Of a stretch of 8,969 bases of DNA, positions 1-6,491 are shown in pieces. The notes below the pieces were generated by a model that searched no databases, was not told the DNA's origin, and saw only the letters and a program-made list of their open reading frames with translations. The position numbers were made by a program, and so were the translations under genes. The DNA is from CAYMKE01 sp964345135 (GTDB taxonomy: Bacteria > Bacteroidota > Bacteroidia > Bacteroidales > JBBRXJ01), in assembly GCA_964345135.1 (NCBI GenBank), contig CAYFQI010000106.1, positions 1-8,969 of the forward strand. The letters run 5' to 3'. How positions within the stretch are numbered: position 1 is the first letter of the stretch; every line of letters starts with the position of its first letter.

Positions 1-11
1 AACTCAATCAA

Positions 12-43
12 CTTAAAAACTTAAAAACTTAAAAACTTAAAAA
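12..43 (+). repeat. Four tandem copies of an 8-bp repeat (CTTAAAAA)
   Basis: CTTAAAAA occurs four times in perfect tandem at 12-19, 20-27, 28-35 and 36-43. The array ends nine bases before the ATG at 53, so it lies in the leader or core promoter of the downstream gene. Perfect short arrays of this kind can change copy number by slipped-strand mispairing, which would alter promoter spacing or the A-rich translation-initiation region. Whether it varies cannot be seen from one sequence. The window begins only 11 bases upstream, so the promoter cannot be placed. Confidence 0.9.
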
Positions 44-52
44 TATAAACAG

Positions 53-601
53 ATGAAAACAAAACACATCAAAAAGACAATAATATCTTTATCATTATTG
101 TTTGCGATGATTAATCCCGGGAATGCTCAATTTATGAATTCTTCAAGAGTATTGGAAGACAGTTATTTTTCATTGGCTTTAGAACCTGTATATCTTGTTG
201 AAAGTTCCGACATTATGTTTAATGTTTATGGTGCTTTAGGACTTGATTCGAAAATAGACCTTGGAATCAGGTATGGTATCAACGGGGGCGATTATTTTGG
301 AGCACAGGTTGAATGGGGTTTGTCGAAAAAATTTTGTTTATTTACAGGGGTCCATTATCATCATGATTTTGCTCTTGATGGTGCATTGGCAGTAAATATT
401 CCAGTGACGTCATCCTCGTATATTTTTTTAGGCGCTGATGCTGATGTTGTGATAAGGGATAATATTGTTATTCCGCTATGGATTCCCGTGGGTGTTGAAA
501 TAGCATTGAGCTCAGGAGTTTCGTTTATCCTTGAAGGTGATATCGGCGTGACAGATAACGCAGGTCACATGATTGGACTGGGAATTGGTGTATATATTTA
601 A
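53..601 (+). CDS. Small secreted beta-rich protein, probable outer-membrane barrel
   Basis: This 182-residue protein of unknown function has a clear signal peptide: basic MKTKHIKK, a hydrophobic stretch ISLSLLFAMI, and a likely cleavage site after Gly-Asn-Ala near residue 25. There is no lipobox cysteine, so it is not a lipoprotein. The mature part of about 157 residues is rich in Gly, aromatic and alternating hydrophobic residues (for example FGAQVEWGLSKKFCLFTGV and FILEGDIGV). It ends in the strand-like LGIGVYI, as expected for a small transmembrane beta-barrel of roughly eight strands or a periplasmic beta-protein. No enzymatic motif is visible. The ATG at 53 is chosen because it directly precedes the signal peptide. 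There is no Shine-Dalgarno sequence, which is normal for Bacteroidota. The barrel assignment is inferred from pattern only. Confidence 0.8.
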   Translation: MKTKHIKKTIISLSLLFAMINPGNAQFMNSSRVLEDSYFSLALEPVYLVESSDIMFNVYGALGLDSKIDLGIRYGINGGDYFGAQVEWGLSKKFCLFTGVHYHHDFALDGALAVNIPVTSSSYIFLGADADVVIRDNIVIPLWIPVGVEIALSSGVSFILEGDIGVTDNAGHMIGLGIGVYI

Positions 602-652
602 CGCATACTAATCAACAAGGCAGAAGATAAAGGTAATCTTTATGGTATATTC

Positions 653-683
653 TTTATAAACGTGTTGCATGGCAAAATTTTTG
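653..683 (+). promoter_or_regulatory. Weak Bacteroidota-type promoter candidate
   Basis: TTTA at 653-656 is separated by 19 bases from AATTTTTG at 676-683, which matches the Bacteroidota -7 consensus TAnnTTTG at all but the first base. Transcription would begin near 690, downstream of the GTG at 662 but upstream of the ATG at 728, which would favour the ATG as the start of the following gene. Matches this short in AT-rich DNA often arise by chance, so the call is weak. Confidence 0.22.
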
Positions 684-727
684 TACAGGAGAAAAGATAT
701 TTTCTGTATAATATTATATTTTTTTTT

Positions 728-3607
728 ATGTTCCGGAAATTAACATACCTGTTTTTTTTTATGATCATCCCCATGGTGGGTTTTATTGATCGTTCTTATG
801 CTCAGTACTATGTTACCGGACAATCTCCGGCGTCTATTCAATGGCAACAGATACATACTGAAAATTTTCAAATTATTTTTTCAAAAGAAGTGAATGAAGA
901 GGCCAACCAATTGGCCAATATTTTAGAGTATGCATATCAATATATTCAGAAAACCCTTGATCATGAGCCCGGCAAAATATCTGTACTGTTGCATAATCAT
1001 ACTGTTCAGTCAAATGGATTGGTAGCCTGGGCACCGAAACGTATGGAAGTATTCCTCATTCCTCCTCAAAATTCTTATGCCCAACAATGGCTTGATCAGT
1101 TGGCTGTACATGAATTACGTCATGTAGTACAAATTGACAAACTGAATCAGGGGCTTACAAAAATATTGTATTATTTGTTTGGAGAACAGGCTGTTGGAGC
1201 TGTGTCCGGCTACATGCCCGATTGGTTTTATGAAGGAGATGCTGTGATGACTGAAACAGCCCTTACTCATACAGGCAGAGGTCGTCTTCCTTCGTTTGAA
1301 AAAGAAATAAAGGCCGTTGAACTGGATAAAAACAAAAATTTTTCGTATAATAAAATCACAATGGGTTCTTATCGGAACCATGTACCGAATCATTATCAAT
1401 ATGGATATTTTATAACTTCTTACGCAAGAAAACAATACGGAGATATGATATGGGATAGTGTAGTGGACTATGTGGCGCAGAACCCATATTCTATTTTTCC
1501 TTCATATTTTGGTTTAAATAAGTACACGGGATTATCAAAAAGAAAATTGTATTTACATGCAATGGATGCAATGGATAAGAAATGGAAAAAACAGGTTCAA
1601 CAATTAACTCCTACCAAATTCAAAAGGTGGAATAAACGAAATACGAATGATTATACTAATTACCGTTATCCGCAATATTTTAACGATACATCTGTAATAG
1701 TTGAAAAAAGCGGCATTGATCAAATCCCTGAATTTATAATTTTAACTGTGTCAGGGAAAGAAAAAAAAATTCATACGCCTGGTTTTTATTCATCTTTAAA
1801 CTTATCTTGTCAAGGGCAACAGCTTATTTGGGGTGAATTTATTCCGGATACCAGATGGAGTATGCGGGATTATTATGTTGTAAAATCCTATAATATTAAT
1901 AAGAATAAAGCAAACATATTAACCAATCGGTCCAGGTATTTTTCGCCCTGTCTTTCTTATGATGCATCAACCATTGTTGTGGTTGAACATAATCTGAAAA
2001 AGGAATGCTATTTAACATTTTTGGACGCTAAAACAGGAAACATGAATAAACGCATTGCTTCTCCTGATTATGACATACAATTTCCTTCATGGAACAGTAC
2101 TAATGATGCCATTTATGCAACAGCCATTTCATCCGAAGGAAAAATGATCGTACAATATCATATCCCTTCGGATCAATGGGATACAATTATGTCGCCAACA
2201 CGTAACAATATTAGCCGGCCGGTTGTTTTTAAAGACCATTTATTTTTTCGTGCCGATTATTCCGGAATTGATAATATTTATGCCATTTATCTTCCTGATC
2301 AAACAATTTATCAACTTACTTCTTCTATTTATGGAGCATATAACCCTACAGTGAATGCAACAGGAGATAAAATTATGTATTCTGATTACTCTTCTAATGG
2401 ATATAATATAGTAGAAGCAAGGATAGAAGATTTATTATGGCAGCCTATTGATCAGGTTAAAAAAGATGACAATTCATTGGTTAATATTATTTCAGCGCAG
2501 GAGGGACATACACTTAAACAGAAAAACATTCCCGATTCTACCTACCAAACAAAACCATATAGAAAAATCAGCCATCTGTTCCGGTTTCATAGCTGGATGC
2601 CTTTTTATTTTGAATTAGAACCATTTCAATATGTGAATGATCCTGATATTTTTCCGGGCATTACGCTGATATCACAAAATATGTTAGGATCTGCTATTAC
2701 TATTCTCGGGTATGGATATTTAAATAACCGGCACTTAATATACAATAAGTTTATATATAAAGGATGGTATCCTGCATTTGAGATTACTACAGGCTATGGA
2801 GGAGACCCCATTATTTATTCAGAAAATATCTCTAAAAATGAAATTACATTTGACCGGCTTAATATAAACACAAGAATGTATTTGCCTTTGAATTTTACAC
2901 GGGATCGTTATATTCGAGGAATACAACCCTCAATCACCCATCGTTACAGCAATGATTATTTTTATAATCAGGCAACAGCAGTGAATGAACGGAACATCCA
3001 ATCATTTAATTACCAATTATATGCTTACAATTATTTAAAAACATCTAAACGGGATATCAAGCCACGGTTCGGACAAACATTCTCTTTTACTTACGCACAT
3101 TCGGTATTTAATGAATACGTAGAATCTGCTTCATTTATAACTAAAGCAGGGGTTTATTTCCCGGGATTTTTTAATCATCATTGCATTAAAGCAGAATATG
3201 GATATCAGGAAAATTATAGGTTGTTTGATTATTCCAATTCTTTAACGTTGCCCTATGGTTTTCGTGAAATGTTTTCTGTTTTATATCCTGACAAGATTGA
3301 GACTTTTCGGGCACATTATATTTTTCCTCTTTTTTATCCTGACCTTAGTTTTTCTTCTTTTTTATATATAAAACGTTTTAAAGCAGCATTGTTTTATGGT
3401 TATGCGAGTGTTAAAGATGCATGGATTCCTGGGTCAAACATGAGATTCAATGCTCAAATGAAATCTATGGGATTTGAAATTACAACTGATTTTTTTGCAT
3501 TTAACCTTAGAGCACCATTTGTTTTTGGAGCCAGATATATTTATTTTCCGGATACACAAACTAAAACGATAGAAACAATTTTTAACCTGAATTTATCGGT
3601 ATTATAA
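728..3607 (+). CDS. Secreted metallopeptidase-like / TolB-propeller / barrel protein
   Basis: This 959-residue envelope protein has three parts. Residues 1-25 are a signal peptide ending Ser-Tyr-Ala before Gln. Residues ~40-250 resemble gluzincin peptidases of the peptidase-MA type: HELRH at 128-132 supplies the HExxH zinc ligands and catalytic Glu, and WFYEGDA places the likely third ligand at Glu169. Residues ~319-573 carry repeated beta-strand blades like TolB/WD40-like propellers. From ~627 to the end the sequence is aromatic-rich and strand-like, resembling an outer-membrane barrel or surface-antigen domain. The frame is open from a GTG at 662, but the ATG at 728 puts the signal peptide at the N-terminus and is preferred. 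A nine-T tract lies inside the signal-peptide codons (752-760). Substrate and activity are unknown. The zinc motif is seen directly; propeller and barrel are inferred from pattern. Confidence 0.85.
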   Translation: MFRKLTYLFFFMIIPMVGFIDRSYAQYYVTGQSPASIQWQQIHTENFQIIFSKEVNEEANQLANILEYAYQYIQKTLDHEPGKISVLLHNHTVQSNGLVAWAPKRMEVFLIPPQNSYAQQWLDQLAVHELRHVVQIDKLNQGLTKILYYLFGEQAVGAVSGYMPDWFYEGDAVMTETALTHTGRGRLPSFEKEIKAVELDKNKNFSYNKITMGSYRNHVPNHYQYGYFITSYARKQYGDMIWDSVVDYVAQNPYSIFPSYFGLNKYTGLSKRKLYLHAMDAMDKKWKKQVQQLTPTKFKRWNKRNTNDYTNYRYPQYFNDTSVIVEKSGIDQIPEFIILTVSGKEKKIHTPGFYSSLNLSCQGQQLIWGEFIPDTRWSMRDYYVVKSYNINKNKANILTNRSRYFSPCLSYDASTIVVVEHNLKKECYLTFLDAKTGNMNKRIASPDYDIQFPSWNSTNDAIYATAISSEGKMIVQYHIPSDQWDTIMSPTRNNISRPVVFKDHLFFRADYSGIDNIYAIYLPDQTIYQLTSSIYGAYNPTVNATGDKIMYSDYSSNGYNIVEARIEDLLWQPIDQVKKDDNSLVNIISAQEGHTLKQKNIPDSTYQTKPYRKISHLFRFHSWMPFYFELEPFQYVNDPDIFPGITLISQNMLGSAITILGYGYLNNRHLIYNKFIYKGWYPAFEITTGYGGDPIIYSENISKNEITFDRLNINTRMYLPLNFTRDRYIRGIQPSITHRYSNDYFYNQATAVNERNIQSFNYQLYAYNYLKTSKRDIKPRFGQTFSFTYAHSVFNEYVESASFITKAGVYFPGFFNHHCIKAEYGYQENYRLFDYSNSLTLPYGFREMFSVLYPDKIETFRAHYIFPLFYPDLSFSSFLYIKRFKAALFYGYASVKDAWIPGSNMRFNAQMKSMGFEITTDFFAFNLRAPFVFGARYIYFPDTQTKTIETIFNLNLSVL

Positions 3608-3666
3608 CGCCGGCTTCTGGTATAGCATATTTGAATGGTGAAACCGAGGGTATTCTACCAAATGGC

Positions 3667-3696
3667 TTTATTTAACATAACTTTTCATTATATTTG
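3667..3696 (+). promoter_or_regulatory. Bacteroidota-type promoter ahead of structured element
   Basis: TATATTTG at 3689-3696 is a perfect match to the Bacteroidota -7 box TAnnTTTG. TTTA at 3667-3670, 18 bases upstream, is a partial -33 box. The predicted transcription start is about 3702-3704, only a few bases before the inverted-repeat structure at 3708. It could therefore drive either a small structured RNA or a leader of about 250 nt for the TonB-family gene at 3951. The assignment rests on consensus matching alone. Confidence 0.45.
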
Positions 3697-3707
3697 TTCC
3701 CGTAGGG

Positions 3708-3869
3708 TTTTCAGAGTTTCTCATATACTGCTTCAAATTTTGTGCAAATGAGTGCATAACCAAGCCATTGGCTTGAGCTATGCCGAATGCAGCCAAAATT
3801 ATTTAAATTTTTTTGCATTATCCCGATAGTGCTGCAAAAATTTTCATTATCTATGAAAAACTCTGAAAA
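3708..3869 (+). ncRNA. Two-hairpin inverted-repeat element, candidate structured RNA
   Basis: The ends pair with each other: 3708-3725 with 3852-3869, 17 of 18 positions, core TTTTCAGAGTTT/AAACTCTGAAAA. Inside are two hairpins. Hairpin 1 (3736-3800) stacks four stems: AATTTTG/CAAAATT, TGCA/TGCA, GCATA/TATGC and CAAGCC/GGCTTG, with an ATT loop. Hairpin 2 (about 3805-3843) pairs TTTTTGCA with TGCAAAAA, or GCATTAT with ATAGTGC in another register. The whole folds as a three-way junction, the closing arm is followed by TTTT, and a promoter-like box ends 11 bases upstream. No open reading frame of note is present. It could be a small RNA, a 5' leader of the downstream gene, or a MITE-like element with 18-bp terminal inverted repeats; no target duplication was found. 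The strand is assumed from the promoter. It is not recognised as a known RNA family. Confidence 0.4.
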
Positions 3870-3902
3870 TTTTGAAGCGAAATAATTATTAGAAGTCCCC
3901 TT

Positions 3903-3933
3903 ATATTAATGTAGTGTTACCACATATTAATAT
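3903..3933. promoter_or_regulatory. Palindrome upstream of the TonB-family gene
   Basis: ATATTAAT (3903-3910) pairs perfectly with ATTAATAT (3926-3933). Inside it, GTG (3914-3916) pairs with CAC (3921-3923) around a TTAC loop. The palindrome ends 17 bases before the ATG at 3951. It could be an operator for a dimeric regulator or an RNA hairpin controlling translation. No regulator gene is nearby to favour either option. Confidence 0.4.
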
Positions 3934-3950
3934 GCTTTTGTAAAATACTT

Positions 3951-4706
3951 ATGTCAGGATTTTTTAAAAACATACAGCAGAAGAATTCAGAAAATACGGT
4001 TGGCCTTTTGGGAACCATTGCCATTCATTTGATCATAGTTATTGTGTTTTTATCATTTAAAATATCTATTGATTCTAAAAAAATAAAAGAAGAGCAAATA
4101 GTATTGGATTTTACCCAGGAAGAGATGGAAGTGATGGAAAAAATCGAAGAAAAAAAAGCTGAATTGGATAAATTGCTTGAGGAACAGGCCAGGCAGGAAG
4201 TTACACGAGAGCTTCGAAGAAATATTCCTGTAAAAGCAAAACAGGTTGAAGATAAATACAATACCCAAAAGTATCTCGAAGAACTCAGTAAACAATACCA
4301 GATAGAATCTGATCAATCGGAACTTCCGGAACCTGAAGAATTTGATGAAGGTGATTTGGAAATGGCAAATGAATCAAAACAACAGGAACAAAAAACTTGG
4401 GAAGAAAAAGATGAATACACGGGCCCTGCCAGTGTTTATTATGACCTTGGAAATAGAGATGCCAGAAAATTGCCTATTCCCGTGTATCTTTGTGAAAATA
4501 GTGGTAAAGTAGTTGTGGACATAAAGGTAGATCAAAAAGGATATGTAATGAGTACAAGCATTAATGAATCGCAAACAGAAGTTTATGATGAATGTTTATA
4601 TAAATATGCTTTGCGAAATGCCGGTATATCAAGATTTTCTACAGATTATAATGCCTCTTACCGCCAGGAAGGCACTATTACCTATATTTTTTATAAACAA
4701 AAATAA
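3951..4706 (+). CDS. TonB-family energy-transducer-like protein
   Basis: This 251-residue inner-membrane protein has the TonB layout. After a short cytoplasmic start, residues ~17-37 form one membrane helix containing a histidine (His26), in a position like the functionally important His of TonB. Residues ~44-115 are a highly charged, coiled-coil-like periplasmic segment, and residues ~120-155 are an acidic linker. The C-terminal domain (~158-251) contains PIPVYLCENSGKVVVDIKVD, a GY turn, two cysteines (Cys181 and Cys215) and a final GTITYIF strand. I recognise this pattern from Bacteroidota TonB_C-like domains. Canonical TonB uses proton-motive force from ExbB/ExbD to power outer-membrane transporters. 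No exbB, exbD or TonB-dependent receptor is present here, and the linker is acidic rather than Pro-Lys rich, so its partner is unknown. The role in energy transduction is inferred from the family. Confidence 0.82.
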   Translation: MSGFFKNIQQKNSENTVGLLGTIAIHLIIVIVFLSFKISIDSKKIKEEQIVLDFTQEEMEVMEKIEEKKAELDKLLEEQARQEVTRELRRNIPVKAKQVEDKYNTQKYLEELSKQYQIESDQSELPEPEEFDEGDLEMANESKQQEQKTWEEKDEYTGPASVYYDLGNRDARKLPIPVYLCENSGKVVVDIKVDQKGYVMSTSINESQTEVYDECLYKYALRNAGISRFSTDYNASYRQEGTITYIFYKQK

Positions 4707-4728
4707 ATGATAACATATCAAATTTCAT

Positions 4729-4736
4729 TATTTTTG
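4729..4736 (+). promoter_or_regulatory. Promoter -7 box for prfC (and probably helD)
   Basis: TATTTTTG, followed by CATC, matches the Bacteroidota -7 consensus TAnnTTTG exactly. It begins 23 bases after the stop codon of the preceding gene. No good -33 TTG box is visible at the usual spacing, because that position falls at the end of the preceding gene. Transcription would start near 4742-4745, giving a leader of about 140 nt before the prfC start at 4885. Confidence 0.5.
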
Positions 4737-4756
4737 CATCTTATCACGGTTTCACT

Positions 4757-4799
4757 CCACCAAGATTTTACGGTCCGGGTGGCGTCCGGCAGTACGCCA
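4757..4799 (+). other. GC-rich leader with two mutually exclusive stems
   Basis: Stem 1 pairs CCACC (4757-4761) with GGTGG (4778-4782). Stem 2 pairs TGGCGT (4780-4785) with ACGCCA (4794-4799) around an eight-base loop. They share positions 4780-4782, so they cannot both form. The stretch is strikingly GC-rich for this window and lies in the predicted prfC leader. This could be an attenuator-like switch or an isolated repeat remnant. The stems are short, and no T-run follows to make a terminator. Confidence 0.3.
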
Positions 4800-4884
4800 A
4801 TTGTTTAAGTGCTTTACTGTTTACCCCGTATTTTATTATTAAATGTTTCATGAGAACTTTTCAGTTACTCAAAAAATTGAATTT

Positions 4885-6480
4885 ATGGATATAAAGGCCG
4901 AAATCAATCGGAGAAGGACCTTTGCCATTATATCGCATCCTGATGCAGGTAAAACAACCCTTACCGAAAAACTTCTTTTGTTTGGCGGAGCCATACAGGT
5001 TGCAGGTTCTGTAAAAAATAATAAAATCAGGAAAACTGCTACTTCAGATTTTCTTGAGATAGAAAAGCAACGCGGCATTTCTGTGGCAACTTCTGTAATG
5101 ACCCTGGAATACAATGGAAAAAGAATAAATATTCTGGATACTCCCGGGCATAAAGATTTTGCTGAAGACACTTATCGTACGCTTACTGCTGTTGACAGTG
5201 TAATCCTTGTTGTGGACAGCGTTAAAGGGGTGGAAGAGCAAACCCGGAAACTTATGGAAGTTTGCCGTATGAGGGCTACGCCTGTAATGATTTTTATTAA
5301 TAAAATGGACAGGGAAGGAAAAGACCCGTTTGATCTCCTGGAAGAACTGGAAAGCGAACTGAAAATTTCTACCTGCCCTTTTACCTGGCCCATTGGCAGT
5401 GGGTACCGGTTTAAAGGTGTATTTAACCTGACAACCGAAAGCATTCAGTTGTATAATCCCAGCAAAAACACGATATCGGAGAGGTTGCTGAACACGAGCG
5501 ATTTAAAAGATATTAAACTAAAAGAGCATATTGGAGAAGCAAACCTTTTTAAGCTCTGGGAAGAAATTGACCTGGCAACCGACCTTTTTGAGTCATTTAA
5601 CAAAAATCTCTATCGTGAAGGTTACCTTGCTCCCGTCTTTTTTGGCAGCGCACTTAACAATTTTGGTGTTCCCGAATTGTTTGAAACTTTTATTGATATT
5701 GCCCCACATCCAGGCGAAACGAAAAGTACCAATCGAATCGTTCTGCCAGAAGAAAACCAGTTCTCAGGCTTAATCTTTAAAGTTCATGCCAATATTGACC
5801 CAAAACACCGAAATCGCATGGCCTTTTTAAAGGTTTGTTCAGGCAAGTTCGAGCGTAACAAAATGTATTATCATTGCCGCCTGAACAAAAAAATGCGTTT
5901 TTCTGCTCCTGCTTCATTTGTCGCAAACAGTAAAAGTACAATAGAAGAAGCTTGGCCAGGAGATGTAATTGGATTGTATGATACAGGAAACCTGAAAATA
6001 GGCGATACCCTGTCAGAAGATGAAGCACTCCATTTCACCGGTATTCGCAGCTTTTCTCCCGAAATATTAAAAGAAGTTGTCAATAAAGACCCGCTTAAAA
6101 CAAAACAACTTGAAAAGGGTGTCAGGCAACTTACCGAGGAAGGATTGGCTCAACTTTTTATACAACAACCCGGGAACCGAAAAATAATTGGTACAGTGGG
6201 TGAACTTCAGTTCGATGTAATCAAATTCCGGCTGGAACATGAATATGGTGCGAAATGCGACTTCAGGGCAATGCCATTTATTAAAGCTTGTTGGCTTACT
6301 TCTGATGATACACAAGAATTAAAAGATATGCTTAACAGGCGTTCTAGTGTCATAGCATTTGATAAATCAAACACACCCGTGTTTTTTGCCGAGAGTGAAT
6401 GGATGTTAAAAGTAGCACAAGAAGCTCATCCCGGGGTGCAATTTCATAATACCCATGAACTAATGGTTAAATCTAATTGA
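4885..6480 (+). CDS. prfC: Peptide chain release factor 3 (RF3), GTPase
   Basis: RF3 is a cytoplasmic translational GTPase that removes RF1/RF2 from the ribosome after peptide release. The protein is 531 residues from the ATG at 4885, close to the family's usual ~530. An in-frame ATG at 4843 would add 14 residues unlike the family, whereas MDIKAEINRRRTFAIISHPD is the familiar N-terminus. GTPase motifs are intact: G1 HPDAGKTT (18-25), the G2 region RGISVATSV (63-71), G3 DTPGH (85-89) and G4 NKMD (139-142). Domain II begins near 293 (FSGLIFKVHANIDPKHRNRM) and domain III near 390, with GELQFDVIKFRLEHEY at ~439-454. The helD start follows 11 bp after the stop, implying one transcript. No lesion or missing catalytic residue is seen. 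Confidence 0.97.
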   Translation: MDIKAEINRRRTFAIISHPDAGKTTLTEKLLLFGGAIQVAGSVKNNKIRKTATSDFLEIEKQRGISVATSVMTLEYNGKRINILDTPGHKDFAEDTYRTLTAVDSVILVVDSVKGVEEQTRKLMEVCRMRATPVMIFINKMDREGKDPFDLLEELESELKISTCPFTWPIGSGYRFKGVFNLTTESIQLYNPSKNTISERLLNTSDLKDIKLKEHIGEANLFKLWEEIDLATDLFESFNKNLYREGYLAPVFFGSALNNFGVPELFETFIDIAPHPGETKSTNRIVLPEENQFSGLIFKVHANIDPKHRNRMAFLKVCSGKFERNKMYYHCRLNKKMRFSAPASFVANSKSTIEEAWPGDVIGLYDTGNLKIGDTLSEDEALHFTGIRSFSPEILKEVVNKDPLKTKQLEKGVRQLTEEGLAQLFIQQPGNRKIIGTVGELQFDVIKFRLEHEYGAKCDFRAMPFIKACWLTSDDTQELKDMLNRRSSVIAFDKSNTPVFFAESEWMLKVAQEAHPGVQFHNTHELMVKSN

Positions 6481-6491
6481 TTTATTCTAAA

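Noticed and set aside
627..643. Hairpin ATAAAG/CTTTAT after the first gene, as terminator
   Set aside because: The six-bp AT-rich stem lacks a following T-run and is too weak to call.
662..727. GTG start at 662 for the large metallopeptidase-like protein
   Set aside because: It would put 22 unrelated residues before a complete signal peptide; the ATG at 728 gives a normal secreted N-terminus.
1115..1435. 106-residue minus-strand open frame within the metallopeptidase-like gene
   Set aside because: It is antisense to a well-supported coding region with no domain or promoter. The other minus-strand frames inside genes were dropped for the same reason.
3708..3869. Identity as 6S RNA, tmRNA or SRP RNA
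   Set aside because: The fold is a three-way junction rather than one rod with a central bubble, and no tRNA-like ends or conserved SRP loop are visible.
4843..4884. Upstream ATG for prfC
   Set aside because: The extra 14 residues do not resemble RF3, whose family N-terminus begins at the ATG at 4885.
5531..5773. 80-residue + frame inside prfC
   Set aside because: It lies wholly within intact prfC in another frame and has no recognisable domain; it is a shadow of the real gene.
6477..6491. TTG start for helD overlapping the prfC stop
   Set aside because: It adds only five residues; the ATG at 6492 is a stronger start codon. Translational coupling cannot be fully excluded.
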